From positions 1 through 10,722 of the forward strand of contig JACQCL010000031.1 in assembly GCA_016201645.1 (NCBI GenBank): a stretch of DNA of 10,722 bases, read 5' to 3'. The DNA comes from Candidatus Rokuibacteriota bacterium (GTDB lineage Bacteria > Methylomirabilota > Methylomirabilia > Rokubacteriales > CSP1-6). Numbering within the stretch: position 1 is the stretch's first letter; every line of letters starts with the position of its first letter. Below, piece after piece: positions 1 through 5,447 of the stretch. The translations under genes were made by a program, and so were the position numbers. The notes beneath the pieces are model-generated. The model ran no database searches and was not told the DNA's origin. It saw only the letters and a list, made by a program, of their open reading frames with translations.

Positions 1-30
1 AACCTGCGGCCCACCCAGGGCGTGAATTCC

Positions 31-60
31 TTGGGTTTTATTGGGTATCGTTGGGTGGCC
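31..60. repeat. Three direct TTGGGT repeats at 10-bp spacing
   Basis: TTGGGT starts at 31, 41 and 51, exactly one helical turn apart. CCACCCA at 11-17 is an inverted copy of TGGGTGG at 52-58. The block lies just left of a tRNA 3' fragment. Integrase arm-type sites often look like short phased repeats beside a tRNA attachment core, so an integrase-binding role is possible. That role is inference; the repeats themselves are directly visible. A chance G-rich repeat is the alternative. Confidence 0.55.
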
Positions 61-72
61 TGGTAGAGTAGG

Positions 73-122
73 CGGGACTACGAATCCGAAGGCCAGAGGT
101 TCGAATCCTCTTGGGCGCGCCA
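73..122 (+). pseudogene. 3' fragment of tRNA-Arg(ACG), probable attachment scar
   Basis: The 3' half of a tRNA is intact. The anticodon loop CTACGAA is at 78-84 (anticodon ACG, 80-82), followed by a 5-nt variable region. The T-arm has perfect AGAGG/CCTCT pairing around TTCGAAT (95-111). The acceptor strand TGGGCGC is at 112-118, discriminator G at 119 and an encoded CCA at 120-122. The expected 5' acceptor strand (GCGCCCA-like) and a normal D-arm are absent upstream, and the anticodon stem keeps only three pairs. A functional tRNA therefore cannot be drawn within the window. This pattern is usual where an integrative element has recombined into a tRNA gene and left its 3' end behind. A decayed tRNA, or a 5' exon lying further upstream, are alternatives. 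Confidence 0.65.
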
Positions 123-127
123 TTCTG

Positions 128-160
128 ACCCCCCCTGGAGGGAGCCACTCTCGGGGGGTT
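128..160 (+). terminator. Terminator-like inverted repeat before tadA
   Basis: ACCCCCC at 128-134 pairs perfectly with GGGGGGT at 153-159 across an 18-nt loop. The sequence after it is only mildly T-rich. It would separate the tRNA fragment from tadA. The loop is long and the T-tract poor, so function is uncertain. Confidence 0.35.
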
Positions 161-212
161 CTTCGCTTCGCCGCCTGAACCCGCCATCCAGGTGTGCTAG
201 CATGGTCGAGCA

Positions 213-680
213 GTGAGCCAGCGAGCGAGCGACGAAGGGTTCATGCGCGAGGCGCTGGCTGAAGCGCGGCGGGCGCTCGCCGCGGGCGAGATTCCCGTGG
301 GCGCCGTCGTCGTTGAGGCCGGGGAAGTGATTGGCAGCGGGCGCAACCAGCCGATCGCCCTCAGCGATCCGACGGCTCATGCCGAGATTCTGGCGCTCAG
401 AGAAGCCGCGCTGAAGGCGGGCAACTACCGGTTGCCGGAAGCGACGCTGTACGTCACGCTGGAGCCGTGCCCGATGTGCTGTGGAGCGGCGCTTCAGGCG
501 CGGGTGGGGCGCGTCGTGTACGGGGCTGCGGACCCGAAGGCGGGAGGCGCCGAATCGCTCTACCGGTTGCTCGACGATCCCCGCCTGAACCACCGGGCGC
601 GGGTCGAGGGCGGCGTCCTCGGTGAGGACTGCCGGGGGCTCATAGCGCGGTTCTTTGAAATGAAGCGAACCGAAGGTTGA
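213..680 (+). CDS. tadA: tRNA-specific adenosine deaminase TadA
   Basis: TadA converts adenosine-34 of tRNA-Arg(ACG) to inosine in the cytoplasm, so that one tRNA reads CGU, CGC and CGA. The 155-residue product is normal length for the family. The zinc/catalytic signature is complete: HAE at 56-58 (His56 ligand, Glu58 proton shuttle) and PCPMC at 85-89 (Cys86 and Cys89 ligands). The family-typical segment GRVVYGAADPKAG follows. I chose the GTG at 213 because it gives the usual short N-terminus before MREALAEA. The ATG at 243 is a possible shorter start, and the ATG at 202 runs into a stop at once. A fragment of the substrate tRNA lies just upstream. Two serine tRNAs and the SRP RNA follow, an arrangement often seen before dnaX. 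Confidence 0.93.
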   Translation: MSQRASDEGFMREALAEARRALAAGEIPVGAVVVEAGEVIGSGRNQPIALSDPTAHAEILALREAALKAGNYRLPEATLYVTLEPCPMCCGAALQARVGRVVYGAADPKAGGAESLYRLLDDPRLNHRARVEGGVLGEDCRGLIARFFEMKRTEG

Positions 681-682
681 TC

Positions 683-777
683 GGAGGGGTGGCCGAGCCC
701 GGTTGAAGGCGTCCGACTCGAAATCGGATAGGGGCCCAGAAGGTCCCTCGGGGGTTCAAATCCTCTCCCCTCCGCCA
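683..777 (+). tRNA. tRNA-Ser(CGA)
   Basis: A class II tRNA with a long variable arm. Acceptor GGAGGGG (683-689) pairs fully with CCCCTCC (767-773). The anticodon stem TCCGA/TCGGA encloses loop CTCGAAA, anticodon CGA at 719-721, reading UCG. The T-arm has TTCAAAT, with two wobble pairs in its stem. Discriminator G and CCA (775-777) are encoded. It begins two bases after the tadA stop, so it may be processed from a shared transcript. Confidence 0.96.
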
Positions 778-786
778 AGCGCTCGG

Positions 787-851
787 AGGGGGGCTCTGCC
801 CCCCTTCCGATGCCTCCCCCCGGGAACAGGTTGCGCGGGCAGAGCCCGCGC
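787..851. repeat. Two GC-rich hairpins between the serine tRNAs
   Basis: AGGGGGG (787-793) pairs with CCCCCCT (799-805) around CTCTG. GCGCGGGC (833-840) pairs perfectly with GCCCGCGC (844-851) around AGA. Neither is followed by a T-tract. They may help tRNA processing, act as weak terminators, or be copies of a dispersed intergenic palindrome; the window alone cannot decide. Confidence 0.5.
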
Positions 852-865
852 TCGAACGGGGACCC

Positions 866-955
866 GGAGAGGTGACCGAGCGGCCGAAGGTGCGGCACTG
901 GAAATGCCGTGCACGGGGAACTGTGCCGTGGGTTCGAATCCCACCCCCTCCGCCA
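866..955 (+). tRNA. tRNA-Ser(GGA)
   Basis: A class II tRNA with a long variable arm. The anticodon stem CGGCA/TGCCG encloses CTGGAAA, anticodon GGA at 900-902, reading UCC and UCU. The T-arm is GTGGG-TTCGAAT-CCCAC. Acceptor GGAGAGG (866-872) pairs with CCCCTCC (945-951), with one A-C mismatch at the fifth pair (A870-C947). Discriminator G952 and CCA 953-955 are encoded. It ends ten bases before the SRP RNA. Confidence 0.95.
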
Positions 956-965
956 TGTTCCAGCG

Positions 966-1237
966 TGGCCGTGCTAGACGGGGAGGTAGCGGTGCCCTGT
1001 AGCCCGCAATCCGCTACAGCGGGGTTGAATCCCCTCTCGAGGCTTCTTCGCGTTGAATTGAGCTTCACGGGGCGGCGTTGAGGGTTGGGCCCCACGCAAC
1101 GGGAATCGTCGAACCCGCCAGGCCCGGAAGGGAGCAACGGTAAGGCGACCCTCTCGTGTGCCGTGGGAGTACCTGACCGGAGCAGGCTCTGTGAGGAGAT
1201 CGCAGGGCGAGCGAAGTCGACGGAGGGTGCACGGCCA
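966..1237 (+). ncRNA. ffs: Large bacterial signal recognition particle RNA (with Alu domain)
   Basis: The scaffold RNA of the SRP, which binds Ffh and directs membrane-protein synthesis to the translocon. The S-domain tip, containing CAGGCCCGGAAGGGAGCA (1119-1136), is the universal Ffh-binding hairpin. Upstream, the stretch from CGTGCTAGACGGGGAGG through GGTAGCGGTGCC and CGCAATCCGCTA matches the Alu-domain core that I know from Bacillus scRNA. The ends close perfectly: TGGCCGTGC (966-974) pairs with GCACGGCCA (1229-1237). This makes it a roughly 270-nt large-type SRP RNA rather than the short 4.5S form of most Proteobacteria. The ends are set by that helix and may be off by a few bases. It precedes dnaX closely, a common arrangement. 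Confidence 0.93.
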
Positions 1238-1261
1238 TATACCCTCGGACGGGATACGGAG

Positions 1262-2932
1262 ATGAGCTATCAGGTGCTGGCGAGGAAGTGGCGGCCGCAA
1301 ACCTTCGAAGCGGTGGTGGGCCAGGAGCCGATCACGCGAACGCTCCGGAACGCGCTGGCGGCTAACCGGATTGCTCACGCGTATCTCTTCGCCGGGCCCC
1401 GGGGAGTGGGGAAGACGACCACGGCGCGGTTGCTCGCCAAGGCCCTGCTCTGCGGCCGTCGCCAGGGCTCCGAACCCTGCGGCGCCTGTCCCGCCTGTCA
1501 GGAACTGGTCGCGGGAACGCTCGTGGATGTCATTGAGATCGATGGCGCCTCTAACCGCGGCATTGACGAGATCCGTACCCTCAGGGAGAACGTCAAGTAC
1601 GCCCCGGCTCGGGGGAGGTACAAGGTCTACATCATCGACGAGGTTCACCAACTTACGGAGGCGGCGTTCAACGCGTTGCTGAAGACGCTGGAGGAGCCGC
1701 CGTCACACGTGGTTTTTATCCTGGCGACGACGCAGCCCCAGGGACTGCCGCCGACGGTCCTCTCGCGATGCCAGCGCTTCGACTTCAAGCCGATCGCGCC
1801 CGAGCTTCTGTCGGTGAGTCTGGAGCGGATTCTCCGGGCGGAGAAGGTGGAGTTTGACGCCGCGGCGCTCCCGCTCCTGGTGCGAAGCGCCGAGGGAAGC
1901 CTGAGGGACGCGCTTTCCCTTCTCGACACGGCGCTCGCCTACGGCGGGGGGCGGCTCGAGGCCGACTCCCTGGCTCACCTCCTGGGGGCAAGCGCCCCGG
2001 CTCAAGTGCGCGCGTTCATCGGCGCGCTGGTGGCTCGCGATGGGGCGGGAGCGCTGGAAGCCATTGATCGGGCTGCGCGCGAGGGAGAAGACTTGAGCCT
2101 GCTCTGCCGGGAGGTGGTCGAGGGGCTGCGGCGACTCCTCCTCTTGAAGGTCGCCCCCCGCCTTTCGCCGCCGGACCTGACTCCTGCCGAGGCCAATGAG
2201 CTCCGGGCCCAGGGCGCTCAGGTCGGCGAGGAAGAGCTGCTTTATCTCCTCCGGGTCTTCGTTGAGGCCGAGAGCGAGCTCCGGCGGTCGCCGCATCCAC
2301 GGGTCGAGCTGGAGATCGCTGCCGTCAAAGCCACCCGGCGTCCGGTCCCGATGGCGATCGAGAGCGTGCTTGCCCGAGTGGAAGAAGCCGAGGTACGCCT
2401 CCGCCAGATGGCATTCGTCGGCGGCGGGCCGCCCGCGCCGGCAGCCGGGCCGGTTCAGCAGAGTCTGCTTGCGATGGAGTCTCCGACGCGCGTTGCGTCC
2501 CCCACGGGGCGGGGCACTGCCCGGCAGCCCTCCGATCCCGTCGCGCCGCCGGTCGGGTCCCCCATCGCGCCCTCGGAGGGACTAGACGCGGGATGGCGCC
2601 GTGTGGTGGATGAGGTCGTTCGGCGCAAACCCGCGTTGGGGGCCGTGCTCGAGCAATCCACACCCGTTGCGCTCGCCGAGGGCAAACTCACAGTGGCGCT
2701 CTTGGGAAATCACTTCCACCGGGAGCTCCTCACGGACCGGGCGAACCATGACTTGGTCAGCGAGTGCGTGCAGCGGCACATTGCCGGCGCGAGACGGCTC
2801 GAGATCAGCATGGATGCGGGGCAGGCTGCCGGGACCCAGGGGCACCCTGCTGTTCAGGCCGCCGTTTCTCTGTTTCAGGGCGAAGTGGTTGCGGTCAGGC
2901 CGAGGGCCGAGGAGGGAGGGGAAGGCCAGTGA
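1262..2932 (+). CDS. dnaX: DNA polymerase III subunit gamma/tau
   Basis: ATP-driven clamp-loader motor of the replicative polymerase, 556 residues from the ATG at 1262. The N-terminus YQVLARKWRPQTFEAVVGQE is the family hallmark. Walker A GPRGVGKT is at 45-52. Four zinc-binding cysteines are at 64, 73, 76 and 79. The Walker B-type IIDEVH is at 124-129, and an SRC motif near 170 is typical of clamp-loader ATPases. The C-terminal third has a Pro/Ala/Gly-rich linker (about residues 395-440) and then a small domain resembling the tau/gamma domain III-V region. The open frame continues upstream to 1085, but that part is SRP RNA, so I reject the longer start. A GGAG touches the ATG directly, leaving unusually little Shine-Dalgarno spacing. 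I saw no AAAAAAG slippery site for making gamma by frameshift. The stop overlaps ebfC. Confidence 0.96.
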   Translation: MSYQVLARKWRPQTFEAVVGQEPITRTLRNALAANRIAHAYLFAGPRGVGKTTTARLLAKALLCGRRQGSEPCGACPACQELVAGTLVDVIEIDGASNRGIDEIRTLRENVKYAPARGRYKVYIIDEVHQLTEAAFNALLKTLEEPPSHVVFILATTQPQGLPPTVLSRCQRFDFKPIAPELLSVSLERILRAEKVEFDAAALPLLVRSAEGSLRDALSLLDTALAYGGGRLEADSLAHLLGASAPAQVRAFIGALVARDGAGALEAIDRAAREGEDLSLLCREVVEGLRRLLLLKVAPRLSPPDLTPAEANELRAQGAQVGEEELLYLLRVFVEAESELRRSPHPRVELEIAAVKATRRPVPMAIESVLARVEEAEVRLRQMAFVGGGPPAPAAGPVQQSLLAMESPTRVASPTGRGTARQPSDPVAPPVGSPIAPSEGLDAGWRRVVDEVVRRKPALGAVLEQSTPVALAEGKLTVALLGNHFHRELLTDRANHDLVSECVQRHIAGARRLEISMDAGQAAGTQGHPAVQAAVSLFQGEVVAVRPRAEEGGEGQ

Positions 2933-3243
2933 AGGGCTTCGGGAACATTCTGAAGGACGCTCAGAAGCTGCAAGCGCAGCTGGAGGCCCTCCGGGAGGAG
3001 GCGGCGAAGAAGAAGGTCGAGGCAACGGCCGGTGGCGGCATGGTGACGGTGGAGGCTAACGGGAACCAGGAGATCGTTTCCATCAAGATTGACCGCGAGG
3101 TGATCAACCCCGAGGACGCGCAGATGCTCGAGGACCTGGTCCTGGCGGCGTGTAACGAGGCGCTCCGGAAGTCCCGGGAGTTGGTCCAGGCCGAGATGGG
3201 GAAGATCGCCGGCGGCCTCCGGATCCCGGGCCTCACTCCGTAG
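2929..3243 (+). CDS. ebfC: YbaB/EbfC family nucleoid-associated protein
   Basis: A 104-residue DNA-binding nucleoid protein, normal length for the family. The N-terminal part is a predicted helix rich in Lys, Gln and Leu (MKGFGNILKDAQKLQAQLEA). The strand region with GGGMVTVEANG and the ending GGLRIPGL are typical of YbaB. The start is the GTG at 2929, which overlaps the dnaX stop as GTGA. A purine-rich GGAGGGAGGGG lies about eight bases upstream, so translational coupling to dnaX is likely. The conserved dnaX-ebfC-recR order supports the call. Its exact cellular role is unsettled even in well-studied bacteria. Confidence 0.95.
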   Translation: MKGFGNILKDAQKLQAQLEALREEAAKKKVEATAGGGMVTVEANGNQEIVSIKIDREVINPEDAQMLEDLVLAACNEALRKSRELVQAEMGKIAGGLRIPGLTP

Positions 3244-3252
3244 AGGGATGGG

Positions 3253-3855
3253 GTGGCGTACTATCCCGAGCCGGTTGCTCGCCTGATCGACGCGCTGCAG
3301 AAGCTTCCGGGCATCGGCCCCAAGACCGCCCAGCGGCTGACCTTCTTTCTCCTGAAGCGCCCGACCGAAGAGGTCACGGCGCTGTCGGAGGCGATCGCGC
3401 GGGTCAAGGCCCAGATCGTCAACTGCTCGATCTGCTTCAACGTGACCGAGGAGGATCCCTGTCAGATCTGCTCGGACCCCGCGCGGGATGCCCGCCTCCT
3501 CTGCGTGGTGGAAGAGCCCAACGATCTGCTCGCGATGGAGCGCACCGGACAATACCGGGGCCGTTACCATGTTCTCCTGGGGGTGTTGTCGCCGCTGGAC
3601 GGAATCGGGCCGGAGGATCTCCGGGTGCGGGAGCTGCTCGCCCGGCTCGAAGGCCAGCCGGCGGACGAGGTGATTCTTGCCACGAATCCCAACGTGGAGG
3701 GAGAGGCCACGGCGATCTATCTGGCCAAGCTGTTGAAGTCCCTCGCGCCTCGGGTCACCCGCATCGCGCGCGGGCTCCCCGTCGGGGGCGATCTCGAGTA
3801 TGCCGACGAGGTCACCTTGGGCAAGGCGCTGGAGGGGCGCAGGGAGATGGGGTAG
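3253..3855 (+). CDS. recR: Recombination mediator protein RecR
   Basis: RecR works with RecO (and RecF) to load RecA onto SSB-coated single-stranded DNA at gaps. The product is 200 residues, the standard size. A helix-hairpin-helix with LPGIGPKTAQRL is at 18-29. A C4 zinc finger uses Cys58, 61, 70 and 73. The Toprim domain begins near 81 (LLCVVEEPNDL) and contains the ATNPNVEGEATA stretch. The C-terminus has the usual RIARGLPVGGDLEYAD. The start is the GTG at 3253 with GAGGGA just upstream, nine bases after ebfC stops, so it is the third gene of the dnaX-ebfC-recR operon. Confidence 0.97.
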   Translation: MAYYPEPVARLIDALQKLPGIGPKTAQRLTFFLLKRPTEEVTALSEAIARVKAQIVNCSICFNVTEEDPCQICSDPARDARLLCVVEEPNDLLAMERTGQYRGRYHVLLGVLSPLDGIGPEDLRVRELLARLEGQPADEVILATNPNVEGEATAIYLAKLLKSLAPRVTRIARGLPVGGDLEYADEVTLGKALEGRREMG

Positions 3856-3873
3856 CGAGCCGTTCGAAAACCC

Positions 3874-3902
3874 TGGGGAGACGTGGTGGGATCGGGTAAA
3901 AT
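3874..3902 (+). promoter_or_regulatory. Possible promoter of tRNA-Asn
   Basis: A -10-like TAAAAT at 3897-3902 matches five of six consensus positions and lies eight bases before the mature tRNA start. TGGGGA at 3874-3879 sits 17 bp upstream but is a poor -35 match. The -10 is plausible, the -35 weak. Confidence 0.45.
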
Positions 3903-3910
3903 AGCGATGT

Positions 3911-4280
3911 TCCCCGGTAGCTCAACCGGTAGAGCAGGTGGCTGTAAGGAGGGTGAACTATCGAGAAGTTCACGCCGGACTGCAGCTCCCACAGGAAACT
4001 GTGGCTGAAACATCGGGTGAATTCAGGGAAGCCTGCCCCGATCCATCGCGATTCGGAACGGTAACCCTGAGCGAAGCCTGCCGAAGGGCCAACGTGTAGG
4101 CAGGAACGTGCAGAGACTAGAGGCTGAGGAGCCCATCCCAATAAAGCCTCGCAAGCGCCCGACACCCCTCCCTTGGTACGGAGAAGATCAAGGCGGGTGA
4201 AGAGATAGTCCGAGCCCAGTAGAAATGCTGGGGCACTCGTAACCACAAGGTTGCAGGTTCGAGTCCTGCCCGGGGAGCCA
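3911..4280 (+). tRNA. tRNA-Asn(GUU) interrupted by a group I intron
   Basis: Exon 1 is 3911-3945 and exon 2 is 4240-4280, giving a 76-nt tRNA after splicing. Acceptor TCCCCGG pairs fully with CCGGGGA. The D-arm GCTCAACCGGTAGAGC and T-arm GCAGG-TTCGAGT-CCTGC are regular. CCA is encoded at 4278-4280. Joining the exons restores the anticodon loop CTGTTAA with anticodon GTT. The anticodon is split after its second base (GT|T), so the unspliced transcript cannot decode. One mismatch (G-A) remains at the outer pair of the anticodon stem. Decoding of AAC/AAU through this gene depends on self-splicing, unless another tRNA-Asn exists elsewhere. Confidence 0.93.
3946..4239 (+). ncRNA. Group I self-splicing intron in the tRNA-Asn anticodon
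   Basis: A 294-nt intron without an ORF. Exon 1 ends in T and the intron ends in G (4239), as group I chemistry requires. The guide sequence GCAGCT (3982-3987) pairs with exon end GGCTGT (3940-3945), with the expected G-U pair at the splice site; this is P1. A P1-extension hairpin is GTGAACT/AGTTCAC (3953-3959 with 3967-3973). P2 is CCACAG-GAAA-CTGTGG (3989-4004). Core elements are visible: P at 4019-4035 and Q at 4063-4080, with P4 pairing CAGGG with CCCTG. R is GTGCAGAGACTAGA (4108-4121) and S is AAGAGATAGTCC. P7 pairs GACTA (4115-4119) with TAGTC (4206-4210). No homing endonuclease is present. Confidence 0.92.
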
Positions 4281-4351
4281 CTCTTTCTCAAGGCTGGAGG
4301 AGGCGCGCGTCCGCGGTGTTGTCTCTCTGGCCGTCCACAGCGAGGGTTGAG

Positions 4352-4768
4352 ATGGCACGAGTGCGACGCTCGGCGACTGTGCTGGGGTTAGCGATCGTTC
4401 TTTGTCAGGTGACTGTCCCTGTGCTTGCCGCGGAGACACCCGCCTCGAAGACGGAAGTTCCGAGGACCGACGAGGAAGGGACCGGGTCAAAAATGTTGAA
4501 GAAGGCGATCCGCGGGGGCCAGAATCCGGCCTTTGGCCTGCTGACGGATGTGCCGAGGACCATTTACTATGAATCCCGCGAGCATGGGCCGTCCCTCGGC
4601 GGCCCCATCGGACTGTTCAAGGGGATGGGCCTGGGATTGGTCCGGACCGGCGTGGGCGCCTACGAGCTCTTCACGTTCCCGCTCCCGGCGAACGACTACA
4701 AGCCCGTGGTTCTGCCAGCGCTTCCGTTCGAGCCGGGACCTACCGAAGTGTTTCCTGACGTCCCCTAA
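4352..4768 (+). CDS. Exported small protein, TIGR04073-like (exosortase-associated type)
   Basis: A 138-residue protein with an N-terminal signal peptide: Arg residues at 3, 5 and 6, a hydrophobic core to about 25, and a likely cut after VLA (24-26). The mature part contains FGLLTDVPRTIYYESREHG, then a Gly-rich hydrophobic stretch GLFKGMGLGLVRTGVGAYE, then FTFPLPANDYKPVVLP. This order matches the TIGR04073 family, which I recall as small proteins from genomes with exosortase systems; its function is unknown. I chose the ATG at 4352, which keeps the signal peptide compact and has GAGGG upstream. A GTG at 4316 would add twelve residues. No exosortase gene is in the window. Family assignment is from memory of the motif pattern. 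Confidence 0.75.
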   Translation: MARVRRSATVLGLAIVLCQVTVPVLAAETPASKTEVPRTDEEGTGSKMLKKAIRGGQNPAFGLLTDVPRTIYYESREHGPSLGGPIGLFKGMGLGLVRTGVGAYELFTFPLPANDYKPVVLPALPFEPGPTEVFPDVP

Positions 4769-4800
4769 TTCGGACCTGAAGCCGTCGCGGCTGCTCCTTC

Positions 4801-4814
4801 AGAGCGAACGCTCT
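4801..4814. repeat. Short perfect inverted repeat
   Basis: AGAGC and GCTCT flank GAAC, forming a perfect small hairpin 32 bases after the TIGR04073-like gene stops. No T-tract follows, so a terminator role is weak. Confidence 0.3.
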
Positions 4815-4831
4815 GCGTGTCGGGCGCTGAA

Positions 4832-4860
4832 TTGAGCCGTCTCAGCGCGGATGCTATAAT
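4832..4860 (+). promoter_or_regulatory. Sigma-70 type promoter of the mogA-like gene
   Basis: TTGAGC (4832-4837) and a perfect TATAAT (4855-4860) are separated by 17 bp, near-ideal housekeeping geometry. Transcription would start near 4867. This argues against the upstream GTG at 4817 and supports translation from 4895. Confidence 0.8.
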
Positions 4861-4894
4861 CGCGTCAGCGGCACGGACGAAGGAGGCCGCGAGG

Positions 4895-5413
4895 GTGACC
4901 GAGGCTGATGCCGTCCCCCGAGAGCACAAGGCGCATGCGCCGAAGAGCGTTGGCTGCCTGGTCCTGACCATTTCTGACTCGAAGACCCCGGAGACCGATA
5001 CCAGCGGTCAGCTGATCCGCGAGTTGCTGGCGAAGGCGGGCCACCAGGTCGTCAGGTCGGTGATCGTGAAGGATGAGCCTGCACACGTTCAGGACGTCGT
5101 CCGGCAGGGGTGTGAGGATTCCCGGGTCCAGGTGCTCGTTCTGACCGGTGGAACGGGAATTACCTCGCGCGATTCGACGTTCGAGGCGGTGGAAAGCATG
5201 CTGGAGAAGCGTCTGCCGGGATTCGGGGAATTGCTCCGGGTGCTCTCCTACGAGCAGATCGGGGCCGCTGCCATGCTCTCCCGCGCCCAGGCGGGGATCC
5301 GCCAGCGCCGGATTATTTTCTCTCTGCCCGGATCACCCAACGCCTGTCGTCTTGCGCTCGAGAGGCTCATCATTCCCGAGCTGGGCCACCTCGTCCGCGA
5401 AGTGTCACGATAA
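4895..5413 (+). CDS. mog: Molybdopterin adenylyltransferase / MoaB-Mog family protein
   Basis: Proteins of this family bind molybdopterin. Mog-type members adenylylate it before molybdenum insertion, while the role of some MoaB members is less clear. The 172-residue product carries the family signatures: SDSKTPETDTSG at 27-38, TGGTGITSRDST at 84-95 (with Asp93), and LPGSPNA at 144-150. The GTG at 4895 is chosen because AAGGAGG (4880-4886) lies eight bases upstream and the promoter start is near 4867. An in-frame GTG at 4817 would lie upstream of that promoter. It could be Mog or MoaB, which sequence alone does not separate. Its nearest functional relative in the window is the MoeB-like gene on the other strand. 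A protease gene follows 34 bases later, possibly co-transcribed. Confidence 0.88.
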   Translation: MTEADAVPREHKAHAPKSVGCLVLTISDSKTPETDTSGQLIRELLAKAGHQVVRSVIVKDEPAHVQDVVRQGCEDSRVQVLVLTGGTGITSRDSTFEAVESMLEKRLPGFGELLRVLSYEQIGAAAMLSRAQAGIRQRRIIFSLPGSPNACRLALERLIIPELGHLVREVSR

Positions 5414-5447
5414 GGCGAGACGGACTGTGCCCAAGGAGGAAGGCCAC

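Noticed and set aside
46..122. Complete tRNA-Arg gene
   Set aside because: No 5' acceptor strand complementary to TGGGCGC and no proper D-arm can be drawn. I also saw no group I S element before the 3' half that would suggest a split gene like tRNA-Asn.
787..851. CRISPR-like repeats between the serine tRNAs
   Set aside because: The two hairpins differ in sequence and there is no repeat-spacer periodicity.
1085..1261. N-terminal extension of dnaX
   Set aside because: The added 59 codons lie inside the SRP RNA S-domain and 3' strand and have no family similarity. The family start MSYQVLARKW begins at 1262.
1262..2932. Programmed frameshift site in dnaX
   Set aside because: I found no A AAA AAG-type slippery heptamer; a single product is the simpler reading.
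4817..4894. GTG at 4817 as the mog start
   Set aside because: It lies upstream of a near-ideal promoter at 4832-4860. The GTG at 4895 has a strong AAGGAGG.
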